Shown here in pieces: positions 1-5,697 of a stretch of 7,631 bases of DNA. A program made the translations under genes and the position numbers. Every line of letters starts with the position of its first letter. Position 1 is the first letter of the stretch. The notes beneath the pieces are model-generated. The model did not search any database, was not told where the DNA came from, and saw only the letters and a list, made by a program, of their open reading frames with translations. The DNA lies in assembly GCA_025462785.1 (NCBI GenBank), contig JAOAPG010000392.1, positions 1 to 7,631 on the forward strand. Reading direction: 5' to 3'. Source of the DNA: Acidobacteriaceae bacterium (lineage in GTDB: Bacteria > Acidobacteriota > Terriglobia > Terriglobales > Acidobacteriaceae).

Positions 1-113
1 TGTTCGATGGCCATCGCGCTCCCAGACTCAGGAGCGGTTGTTTGTTGCGCTGTTGAACTCACAGCCAGAATGATGCAAGCAATGATTGTTAAACCTGCCG
101 TTCTGAGTTTCAT
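1..113 (-). CDS. Exported protein, N-terminal fragment (runs off the left edge)
   Basis: Only the first 37 codons lie in the window. They begin with ATG and encode a typical Sec signal peptide: a charged n-region (MKLR), a hydrophobic core around residues 6-18, and a probable signal peptidase I site after SSTA near residue 22, followed by a polar, low-complexity Gln/Thr/Ser-rich stretch. A strong ribosome binding site, AAGGAGAT at 118-125, lies 6 nt before the ATG and supports this start. The gene starts 16 nt after the padR stop on the same strand, so the two are almost certainly co-transcribed and the product may belong to the PadR regulon. An Ile-Ile-Ala-Cys string at residues 10-13 resembles a lipobox, but the hydrophobic run before it is too short, so a soluble or outer-surface export product is preferred. 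The mature domain is not visible, so no function can be given. Confidence 0.75.
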   Translation of the reverse strand, partial: MKLRTAGLTIIACIILAVSSTAQQTTAPESGSAMAIE

Positions 114-129
114 TGTGATCTCCTTGCCT

Positions 130-636
130 TCAGTTCTTAATTAATCGACGCAATCTCTGGATCCATTGCAACTCGGATTCGATCTGACCGCGTAAGAAGC
201 CGACTACATCTCCCGCGTACCGCCCTAGTTCCATGTTTCCTTGCAAAGTGGCGAATTGCTGCTGACGTTTCAGTAGGTAGTTCTCCCGCTCTTTCAGGAT
301 GGATTCGCGGATCTCTGGCCCCAAGATCTCAAACATCCCAACTCGTGTAATGAAGTTTGGAAATGAGTCGGAATCCTGTTCACCGAATTTGCTAAGGCGC
401 TCGATGAGCGTCTTACGTCCGAGAGGAGTGAGTTCATACTGCTGCCGAGTCTGCCCTCGCTGCCCGGCGACTGCCTTCTTCGTCACCCAGCCTTCCGTGG
501 TGAAGCGGCGCAGCAAGGGATAGATAAGATTGTTGTGCAGCGCAGCGTCACCAAAGATAAAACCCGCCTCCCGCTTGAGTTGGTACCCGTGCTTCGGACC
601 CGCGAGCAGCGTGGCGAGAATTATTAGGTCATTCAT
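130..636 (-). CDS. PadR-family transcriptional regulator
   Basis: This 168-residue protein has the layout of PadR repressors. An N-terminal winged helix spans about residues 1-80, with the family signature LLAGPKHGYQLKRE near residues 11-24, a recognition-helix region with NNLIYPLLRRF at about 35-45, and a wing with QTRQQYELTPLGR at about 62-74. A helical C-terminal part (about 95-166), rich in Leu/Gln/Arg, resembles the dimerisation region of the family. PadR proteins act as dimers on inverted repeats, usually repress a neighbouring operon and often themselves, and some release DNA on binding small molecules. The ATG start is supported by the family N-terminus, but there is no Shine-Dalgarno site at normal distance. 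A promoter with its -10 only about 10 nt from the start codon suggests a leaderless or near-leaderless message. The exported protein gene downstream is the probable target. The inducer cannot be read from the sequence. Confidence 0.92.
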   Translation of the reverse strand: MNDLIILATLLAGPKHGYQLKREAGFIFGDAALHNNLIYPLLRRFTTEGWVTKKAVAGQRGQTRQQYELTPLGRKTLIERLSKFGEQDSDSFPNFITRVGMFEILGPEIRESILKERENYLLKRQQQFATLQGNMELGRYAGDVVGFLRGQIESELQWIQRLRRLIKN

Positions 637-660
637 GACACTGTCAATATTGACCTAATA
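622..660. promoter_or_regulatory. Inverted-repeat cluster, probable PadR operator
   Basis: Three inverted repeats overlap here. TATTAGGTCA (622-631) pairs perfectly with TGACCTAATA (651-660). GTCAATATTGAC (643-654) is a perfect 12-bp palindrome. TGACA (636-640) faces TGTCA (642-646) across one base. Read as half-sites, GTCA-N4-TGAC occurs twice (628-639 and 643-654), with centres 15 bp apart. The cluster covers the predicted -10, the likely transcription start and the first padR codons. That position suits autorepression, and PadR proteins are known to bind dyad operators. Assignment to this PadR is inference. Confidence 0.6.
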
Positions 661-674
661 GCGAAAGTTGTCAA
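646..674 (-). promoter_or_regulatory. Predicted sigma-70 promoter of padR
   Basis: On the minus strand a perfect -35 box TTGACA (669-674) is separated by exactly 17 bp from AATATT (646-651), which matches TATAAT at 4 of 6 positions. Transcription would start near 638-640, only 2-4 nt before the padR ATG at 636. The -10 lies inside a palindrome, so a bound repressor would block polymerase. The -35 and spacing are convincing; the -10 is moderate. Confidence 0.6.
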
Positions 675-757
675 GAGATTTCGGCTGGACCCGACGAATA
701 TGATTGCGAGCCGGCCTTGGCCTCCCTCAGGGTCGCTAAGCTCCCCGGTCTTTGGGT

Positions 758-787
758 TTGCTGAATCATTTGCCAATCCGGTAGAAT
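758..787 (+). promoter_or_regulatory. Possible sigma-70 promoter of rpmE
   Basis: TAGAAT (782-787) matches the -10 consensus at 5 of 6 positions. TTGCTG (758-763) is a half-matching -35 with an 18-bp spacer. Transcription would start near 794, giving a leader of about 37 nt before the rpmE ATG. The rest of the divergent gap (675-757) shows no further motif that I can support. Confidence 0.4.
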
Positions 788-830
788 CTAAAGGCTTACG
801 AACAGGTTCCAAGATTGGGGTTTACCAGAC

Positions 831-1064
831 ATGAAGGCAGCTATTCATCCCGCTTACAACGAAATCCAGGTGCTGTGCGCCTGCGGTAATAAGTTTTCGA
901 CTCGTTCGACCCATAAGAGCGATATCCACGTGGAAATCTGCTCCGCCTGCCATCCGTTCTTCACCGGCAAGCAGAAGTTGATGGACACGGCCGGCCGTGT
1001 AGAACGCTTCCGCCGCAAGTACGCGAAAGCAGAACCGGCAAAGGCCGAAACCGCAAAGAAGTAG
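831..1064 (+). CDS. rpmE: 50S ribosomal protein bL31, zinc-binding type
   Basis: This 77-residue protein is a clear bL31. It has the N-terminal MKxxIHPxY start, the CxC pair C16/C18 and the CxxC pair C37/C40 that form the zinc site, and the family block CHPFFTGKQ (40-48) followed by DTAGRVERFRRKY (52-64). bL31 joins the 50S subunit near the central protuberance and contributes to the bridge with the 30S head. All four cysteines are present, so this is the C+ form, which also stores zinc; zinc-poor growth usually calls on a cysteine-free paralogue, which is not in this window. The tail from residue 65 is an Ala/Lys/Glu-rich extension beyond the common length of about 65-70 residues, probably disordered. 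The start is fixed by the family N-terminus; the ribosome binding site is weak (GGGG at 817-820). A good terminator follows, so it is likely transcribed alone. Confidence 0.97.
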   Translation: MKAAIHPAYNEIQVLCACGNKFSTRSTHKSDIHVEICSACHPFFTGKQKLMDTAGRVERFRRKYAKAEPAKAETAKK

Positions 1065-1097
1065 GTCGATTAGGTTTCACAGATCAGCCTGGATTTG

Positions 1098-1130
1098 AAA
1101 AGCCTCCATCGTCGGGGGCTTTTCTCTTGA
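1098..1130 (+). terminator. Intrinsic terminator after rpmE
   Basis: AAAAGCCTCC (1098-1107) pairs with GGGGGCTTTT (1114-1123) over 10 positions with one G-U pair, around a 6-nt loop. The distal arm runs into a T-rich stretch (TTTTCTCTT). It begins 33 nt after the rpmE stop codon and 47 nt before the dusB start, so it should separate rpmE from dusB transcription at least partly. Confidence 0.8.
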
Positions 1131-1170
1131 TGGTCATCAGGGCAAGTCCTGCAGGAAGTAGAATAACTTT

Positions 1171-2241
1171 GTGCGCAAGTACTTCGAAAACCCGGTGCCC
1201 ATGGCCGACTCGTCGGGGGAGGTGATGCCGGCCGCGCTTCCGTCGTCGCTCTCGATTGGCGGCGTACATATCGCTCCGGCCACTGTGCTCGCTCCCATGG
1301 CGGGCGTGACGGACACGGTGTTTCGCCGCTTCATTCGTAACCTCGGTGGATGCGGGCTGATCATGACGGAATTCACCTCGGCCGATGGAGTTCTCCGCGC
1401 GAAGGATCAGAAGGCAAAGCGCTATCTGCATTTCTATGAAGACGAGCATCCCATTTCCGCGCAGCTTTTTGGCAGCGATCCCCAAGTCATGGCTGAGGCT
1501 GCTCGGTTGGTAGAAGGTCTGGGCTTCGACTTAGTTGATCTGAATCTTGGCTGTCCGGCCAAGAAAGTAGTGAAGTGTAACGGCGGATCGGGATTGCTGC
1601 GAGACCTTCCCGCCATTGGTGAAATCTTCAAAGCAGTTCGGTCGGCTGTAACGATTCCGTTCACCGTGAAATTCCGCGCCGGCTGGAACGACGAAAACAT
1701 AGTCTGTGTGGAGTTGGCGAAGATGGCGGAAGACTGCGGTTTGTCCGCTGTAGCTCTTCACGCGCGTACTCGGGAGCAAGGCTATAGCGGCCAGGCACGT
1801 TGGGAGTGGATCGCCGCCATTAAACATGCAGTGAAGATCCCGGTGATCGGCAATGGCGACATCCGCACTCCGGAAGATGCTTGTGCCATGCTCGCGCAAA
1901 CAGGTTGTGATGCGGTGATGATAGGGAGGACTGCGCCGTCGAATCCTTGGATCTTCCGGCAGATTGAGCAGTATGGGTTTTCAGGAACTTACGAGCAGGC
2001 TTCGGAATCGGATCGTTACCAGATGATTCGGACTTTTTTCCAGATGCTGATCGAAGAAGAGTTGCCGGACGCGGAAGGCAAGATGAAGCAATTCGCCTCG
2101 TGGTTCACCCACGGAGTACCCGGTGGATCAGCCTTGCGAAAAGCAATTTACGAGTCGAAAAGCCCGCAGGCGATCTTGGCTCGAGTAGAAGATTTCTTTG
2201 AAGCGCCTCTGCAACCATGGGGCGCGGTCGCCGGCGTTTGA
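1171..2241 (+). CDS. dusB: tRNA-dihydrouridine synthase, DusB-type
   Basis: This enzyme reduces uridines in the tRNA D-loop to dihydrouridine using FMN and NADPH. The N-terminal TIM barrel shows the family landmarks in order (numbering from the GTG): APMAGVTD (41-48), MTEFTSADG (65-73), QLFGSDP (98-104), and LNLGCPAKKV (124-133) with catalytic Cys128. The GCPAKKV form points to the DusB subfamily. TVKFR (165-169) carries the FMN/substrate lysine K167, ALHART (195-200) carries H197, and GNGD (227-230) and IGR (251-253) form the phosphate-binding end. A helical tRNA-binding domain follows to residue 356. The start is uncertain. GTG at 1171 has AGGAAG 12 nt upstream, which is rather far. In-frame ATGs at 1201 and 1225 would shorten the N-terminus, which here is 18-25 residues longer than in E. 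coli DusB. It follows rpmE but lies behind a terminator. Confidence 0.95.
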   Translation: MRKYFENPVPMADSSGEVMPAALPSSLSIGGVHIAPATVLAPMAGVTDTVFRRFIRNLGGCGLIMTEFTSADGVLRAKDQKAKRYLHFYEDEHPISAQLFGSDPQVMAEAARLVEGLGFDLVDLNLGCPAKKVVKCNGGSGLLRDLPAIGEIFKAVRSAVTIPFTVKFRAGWNDENIVCVELAKMAEDCGLSAVALHARTREQGYSGQARWEWIAAIKHAVKIPVIGNGDIRTPEDACAMLAQTGCDAVMIGRTAPSNPWIFRQIEQYGFSGTYEQASESDRYQMIRTFFQMLIEEELPDAEGKMKQFASWFTHGVPGGSALRKAIYESKSPQAILARVEDFFEAPLQPWGAVAGV

Positions 2242-2257
2242 TGGCGTCTAGCGCCAT
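2241..2257. repeat. Small hairpin at the dusB stop codon
   Basis: ATGGCG (2241-2246) and CGCCAT (2252-2257) are perfect inverted arms around a 5-nt loop. The first arm starts on the last base of the dusB stop codon. It lies just before a larger inverted repeat. It may stabilise the 3' end of the dusB message; no T-tract follows. Confidence 0.4.
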
Positions 2258-2262
2258 GACTC

Positions 2263-2296
2263 AAGAGGTTCTAGCCTAAGTTCGGCAGAACCTCTT
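2263..2296. terminator. Inverted repeat in the convergent gap, probable transcript end
   Basis: AAGAGGTTCT (2263-2272) and AGAACCTCTT (2287-2296) form a perfect 10-bp stem. Inside it, GCC (2274-2276) can pair with GGC (2284-2286) after a bulged A, leaving a 7-nt loop. It lies between the stops of dusB (plus) and the secreted-protein gene (minus), where a transcript end is expected for either strand. Neither side carries a clear T-run, so it may act as a 3' stabiliser or a weak or Rho-assisted terminator rather than a classic intrinsic one. Confidence 0.5.
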
Positions 2297-2352
2297 CCAT
2301 GTGTTATTTCCCTAAAGTTTATTTTCTCAAAGCGTTTGCACTCTTCATCATC

Positions 2353-3861
2353 CTAAATTGTCGGTATGCACGGATTGCTCTGCGGGCCTCCGGTGTTCTG
2401 GCCGAAGAACCAAGATAAGTTTGAGGCACCGTACTGCGCATCTTGACCAAAGTTGTTGATGTCGCTGCCGCTGAAATTGCCGAATAGCAAAGTGCAGCCT
2501 GCAACGCTGTCGCTACCGTTCGGATTGCTTCCGTTTGTTGCTACCGCATAGAACGGATAGAAGTTTGCGTGCACCGGCGGGACGACGCAACCAACTCCGT
2601 TCGGTTTGCATTGTTTTTCCGAAGCCGCGATATCGGTTTCGATTTGGATGATTGGAAATGGCTGGTTATAGTTGCCTGTATTGTCAGACGGACTCAAGGG
2701 GCCAATGCCTCCTCCATTGACAGATTGGATTGCGACCGAAGTCGCATTGTTGCTTGTGCCGTCTGGCCAGTCGGGCAAATAAGAGCTGCCGTCAAAGTCC
2801 AGGTCCCCTCCCTTCGCGAGGTTTAAGCAGCCAGCGACCGTGGGTCCGGGGAAACACGGCGGATCATCGGGATCCTTGTCTCCATGGAGGCCGGGAGTGA
2901 AGTGCCCGATTTCCATCGCAAAATTGACATTGGCTTGCAGGGCGGCCCAAGAAGTAAAGTTGCCAAACTTCGCAGTGTCGTACTCAGGATGGAAGCTAAA
3001 ATTGGTTCCGGCGCAGGTGTTCGGATTTGTGGTCTGGTAACCATTGTGCGCGCTGGCTATCATAAACCCCGATTGCCCGGTCGTCAGATCGTCTATGCGG
3101 GTCATTACTCCTCCCAAGAAACTTCCGGGTACGTCTTGGATCGTGACGCGCAGTCGGTCACCCTGGTTCATTAGCAATGTCTCACTGTTTGGAGTTGCGC
3201 TAGCGGCATTCATCGTATTGGGACCAGGTGGCCCAGTCGGAATCCCATTGCGCTGGATGAATGCAAAGTTCGTCGTCTCAGTGCATTTGGGATTGAGCTT
3301 TCCGTTATCCATATTTTCGAGACTGTTGATATGCAGCGACGCACACCAGTGGGTTAAGTCGCAACTGATTTGGGTGATGAACGGGGGATTCCCGGGAGGA
3401 TAGAACTGCATCTCGAGAAAAGCAGAGCCGGCAAGGTTTGGATTGTTCTTGTCACTATCCGGAATGCACGGCCCTCGCACAAAACCTGAATTGGGATCGC
3501 AGAGTGCCATGGAAAACCAGAAGGCGATAAAGTTCTCGAAAGACTGTGTCGCGGGCAAGGAACGTTCACGCGGCAACGTGAATTCCCATTGCACATTGTT
3601 GCCGGAGTGAGTGACTGTCGAGATGAAACCCATACTAGGTTCGTCATGCCCGATGTAGTAGCCGTTGTCATAGCCTCGTCCTCCGTATTCATCATGAAAG
3701 TCAGTACAACTATCTTGCGGCCTGAGTGGCTTCTGAACAGTGCTATGGCCATTACAATCCAACCCGCCTACGGGGTTGAACGATTGAGCTGGTGAAATTG
3801 GTGAGAACATCGAAAAGCCTAGGGCCGCACCAACGAGAAACATCCTACAAACGCGTGACAT
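2353..3861 (-). CDS. Secreted cysteine-rich protein of unknown family
   Basis: I do not recognise a named domain in this 502-residue protein. It begins with a signal peptide: n-region MSRVCR, hydrophobic core at about 7-20, likely cleavage after SPA near residue 25. The mature part has 14 cysteines (36, 52, 121, 132, 167, 173, 193, 283, 336, 345, 418, 425, 456, 498), an even number that suits disulfides in an exported protein. It is rich in Asn, Gly, Pro and aromatics. Well-ordered blocks include GHDEPSMGF (71-79), FLEMQFYPPG (148-157), HWCASLHIN (171-179), LTTGQSGFMIASAHNGY (259-275) and GDLDFDGSSYLPDWPDG (352-368). The Asp-rich blocks at 327-334 and 353-368 could bind calcium, which is inference. 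The start is firm: AAGGGAGGT lies 8 nt before the ATG. The 257-bp gap upstream (3862-4118) shows no convincing promoter, only a 6-bp AT-rich inverted repeat at 3881-3894. It could be an extracellular enzyme or a surface-binding protein. Confidence 0.85.
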   Translation of the reverse strand: MSRVCRMFLVGAALGFSMFSPISPAQSFNPVGGLDCNGHSTVQKPLRPQDSCTDFHDEYGGRGYDNGYYIGHDEPSMGFISTVTHSGNNVQWEFTLPRERSLPATQSFENFIAFWFSMALCDPNSGFVRGPCIPDSDKNNPNLAGSAFLEMQFYPPGNPPFITQISCDLTHWCASLHINSLENMDNGKLNPKCTETTNFAFIQRNGIPTGPPGPNTMNAASATPNSETLLMNQGDRLRVTIQDVPGSFLGGVMTRIDDLTTGQSGFMIASAHNGYQTTNPNTCAGTNFSFHPEYDTAKFGNFTSWAALQANVNFAMEIGHFTPGLHGDKDPDDPPCFPGPTVAGCLNLAKGGDLDFDGSSYLPDWPDGTSNNATSVAIQSVNGGGIGPLSPSDNTGNYNQPFPIIQIETDIAASEKQCKPNGVGCVVPPVHANFYPFYAVATNGSNPNGSDSVAGCTLLFGNFSGSDINNFGQDAQYGASNLSWFFGQNTGGPQSNPCIPTI

Positions 3862-4118
3862 GACACATACCTCCCTTTGTCAATTTAAAAATTGGGGGTT
3901 CAAAGCTGAGAGAAAACTTGCACGAGAACCATCCTGAAGACATCCGGTAGATGGTCGCACCGTGCACCTCAATTTCGCACGTTTGCCATCCTAAATCTGG
4001 CGGAACAAAGGGCAATACGCCGAGAGTCGTAAAGCGAAGCAAGCGTTTGAGGGGATTGAACCCTAGGATTAAAGTTTAATGGAACTTGCCGTCGAGTTGG
4101 CACACATCGACACCTAGC

Positions 4119-5450
4119 TCACTTAAGCGGACTAATGCGGGTTCGTTGCATTTGGAGACGCGTCAAGAAGTCCCTGAGCGATGCCGAGAAAGGCGTAGCC
4201 CACGAAACAGCTTCGGCGAGTTCGCCTAGTTTTACCTTCTCGCTGAACAGAGTTTGGATGACCGGTTCACCATGTACATCATTCAGTTGAAAAGCGTAGG
4301 TGAAGTCTCCTTGTCGCGCTTTGGCTACCGCTAACTCCGGAATAGCAAATGTGAGGGAATCCAAGCCCGCCACTGTACGTTCAGACTCGCGCATGTCTCC
4401 TGACTTGGCTTGTTCTAACCCGATTTTCCAGAGCACAAAGTGTCGATCGCTCTCCGGTAGAGTGGAAGCCGTCTTCAGGGCTGCGGCAAACAAGCCGACT
4501 CTGGCTTGGGTAGCAACAAGTTCCTGGACGGCGGCACGTTGCCACTCCGGATCTTTGTCGCTCGTAGCAAGTGTGAAAGCTTCCGAAAGCATTTTTTCTG
4601 AAACGTCGATGTGGTGGGCTGCCGCCGCTACCTCCGAGAGCTCCGTGAGAAGCTTGGGTTTTGCACTGTAGGCTTGTTTTGCGAGGGACTCTACAGTCTG
4701 CAAAGCTGAAGCGAAATCACCAGACTTCGCTTGAGCCGTAGCGATATCGCTGTGTACAACCTCCATTCCGTTGCCCAGTTTCGAAGCTCGACCGAGTAAA
4801 TCGGATGCCGACCGGCGGTCTCCAGCGAGGAATTGTGCTGTCGAGAGCTCCGCCCACGCAGATGCGCGAAACATAATGCTGGGAATGCCGCTGGCCGTGG
4901 TTTGTGCGCCGTTCAAATCTCCGGCCTCGATCTGCGCACTCATGATGCGCGCAAGCAGGAGTGACCTGCGCGTGTCGGTCTCTTCAGGAGAAAGTCCAGG
5001 GACTGGAGCGTCGGCATACTGCAGAGCGCCCGCCAGGTCGCCAGCTCGAATGCGGATCGCGGCCATCTCCCCAAGACGATCAATCGTAATGGAATTCATA
5101 GGAGGCAGCTCATGAAGCGTCTCAGCCGCTCCTTCGATATCTCCAATCTGTATCTGCACAGCCGCAGCTTCACCCAAATGGAAAGTTCTCAAATCCTCGG
5201 AAATCCCGAGCAGCGCTTGCTTCATCCTTTGGATCGCATCACGCGCGCCTGCTGTGTCTCCAACCTTTGCTTCACCTCGCGCTGCTTCAAGAAAAAACAG
5301 GACGCGACCTGACGCAGTCGTACGATCCGGGAAAGAATCGAATGCTCGTTGCAACAAAGCGGCTGATTCTTTGAAAGCCCCAGCGCGATACATAGTTTCT
5401 GCGATATCTAGTCGAACCCTAGGGAAAACCCAAGTCTCGGTAGATGACAC
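4119..5450 (-). CDS. TPR-like helical repeat protein
   Basis: The 443 residues consist almost entirely of helix-turn-helix repeats with the theme A-x-x-[QK]-x-x-x-G-[DE]-x-x-x-A. The turn glycine with its acidic partner occurs at residues 64-65, 103-104, 137-138, 177-178, 210-211, 244-245, 351-352, 381-382 and 409-410, with degenerate copies near 23 and 319. Spacing of roughly 28-40 residues is close to the 34-residue TPR unit. Such solenoids bind other proteins; no catalytic residues stand out. The GTG start is chosen because GAGGAG (5459-5464) lies 8 nt upstream and the frame is closed by a stop at 5463-5465. This version lacks a signal peptide and starts in the middle of what looks like the first repeat. 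The DNA upstream encodes a signal-peptide-like sequence and a further amphipathic helix in other frames, so the gene may be 5'-truncated by frameshifts. It lies downstream of the MBL hydrolase on the same strand. Confidence 0.8.
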   Translation of the reverse strand: MSSTETWVFPRVRLDIAETMYRAGAFKESAALLQRAFDSFPDRTTASGRVLFFLEAARGEAKVGDTAGARDAIQRMKQALLGISEDLRTFHLGEAAAVQIQIGDIEGAAETLHELPPMNSITIDRLGEMAAIRIRAGDLAGALQYADAPVPGLSPEETDTRRSLLLARIMSAQIEAGDLNGAQTTASGIPSIMFRASAWAELSTAQFLAGDRRSASDLLGRASKLGNGMEVVHSDIATAQAKSGDFASALQTVESLAKQAYSAKPKLLTELSEVAAAAHHIDVSEKMLSEAFTLATSDKDPEWQRAAVQELVATQARVGLFAAALKTASTLPESDRHFVLWKIGLEQAKSGDMRESERTVAGLDSLTFAIPELAVAKARQGDFTYAFQLNDVHGEPVIQTLFSEKVKLGELAEAVSWATPFSASLRDFLTRLQMQRTRISPLK

Positions 5451-5694
5451 AGCATGAGCTCCTCATTTAGGAAGAGAATTGCTTGTTGTCGCTTCTCAGC
5501 CAAGCTAGACGGAGCTTGATCGCGAGCAAGCTGCCGGCGAGCACAGCCCACACCAGCATTGCTGAAAACCGCTGCAGCATGATTGCTAAAGAATAGCGCG
5601 ACGACTGCCAACCACAACAGAAGAAATCCTAAAAAGTGGCATTTCCAGATAGGTCTAGGTAGCGTGAGGATTTTTGCCCTGTCAAAATGGACAT
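5451..5694 (-). pseudogene. Possible frame-disrupted 5' part of the TPR-like gene
   Basis: An ATG at 5692-5694 lies only 3 nt after the MBL hydrolase stop codon and reads MSILTGQK before closing in its own frame near 5630. A -1 change in the A5 run at 5671-5675 joins it to a frame reading ILTLPRPIWK, then a strongly hydrophobic core (FLGFLLLWLAVVALFF) and SNHAAA. That is an almost ideal Sec signal peptide with a positive n-region. The same frame continues into an amphipathic helix, AEKRQQAILFLNEELM, that would suit a TPR-like repeat. It then needs a second -1 change between about 5465 and 5440 to enter the repeat body. In-frame TTG at 5617 with AGGA 9 nt before it is an alternative start. No classic slippery heptamer is present. 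Indels from decay or sequencing error are most likely; a chance hydrophobic frame is possible. Confidence 0.45.
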
Positions 5695-5697
5695 CAA

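Noticed and set aside
1084..1485. Minus-strand open frame (133 codons) opposite the dusB 5' end
   Set aside because: It overlaps the rpmE terminator and conserved dusB motifs; basic, low-complexity translation without domain features.
3845..4042. Minus-strand open frame (65 codons) in the gap before the secreted-protein gene
   Set aside because: It needs a TTG start with no ribosome binding site, overlaps the real gene's strong ribosome binding site and start in another frame, and shows no recognisable feature.
4031..4075. Possible terminator after the repeat-protein gene
   Set aside because: AAAGCG and GCGTTT are mirror sequences, not complementary arms, and the AGGG/CCCT pair nearby forms only a 4-bp stem without a T-run.
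5440..5480. Programmed -1 frameshift signal in the repeat-protein gene
   Set aside because: No X-XXY-YYZ slippery heptamer or obvious downstream stem lies in the overlap, so an indel is the simpler explanation for this junction.
5657..5685. Possible promoter for the repeat-protein gene: perfect TTGACA at 5680-5685 on the minus strand
   Set aside because: At 16-18 bp spacing the -10 candidates (CTACCT, TACCTA) match the consensus at only 1-2 positions.
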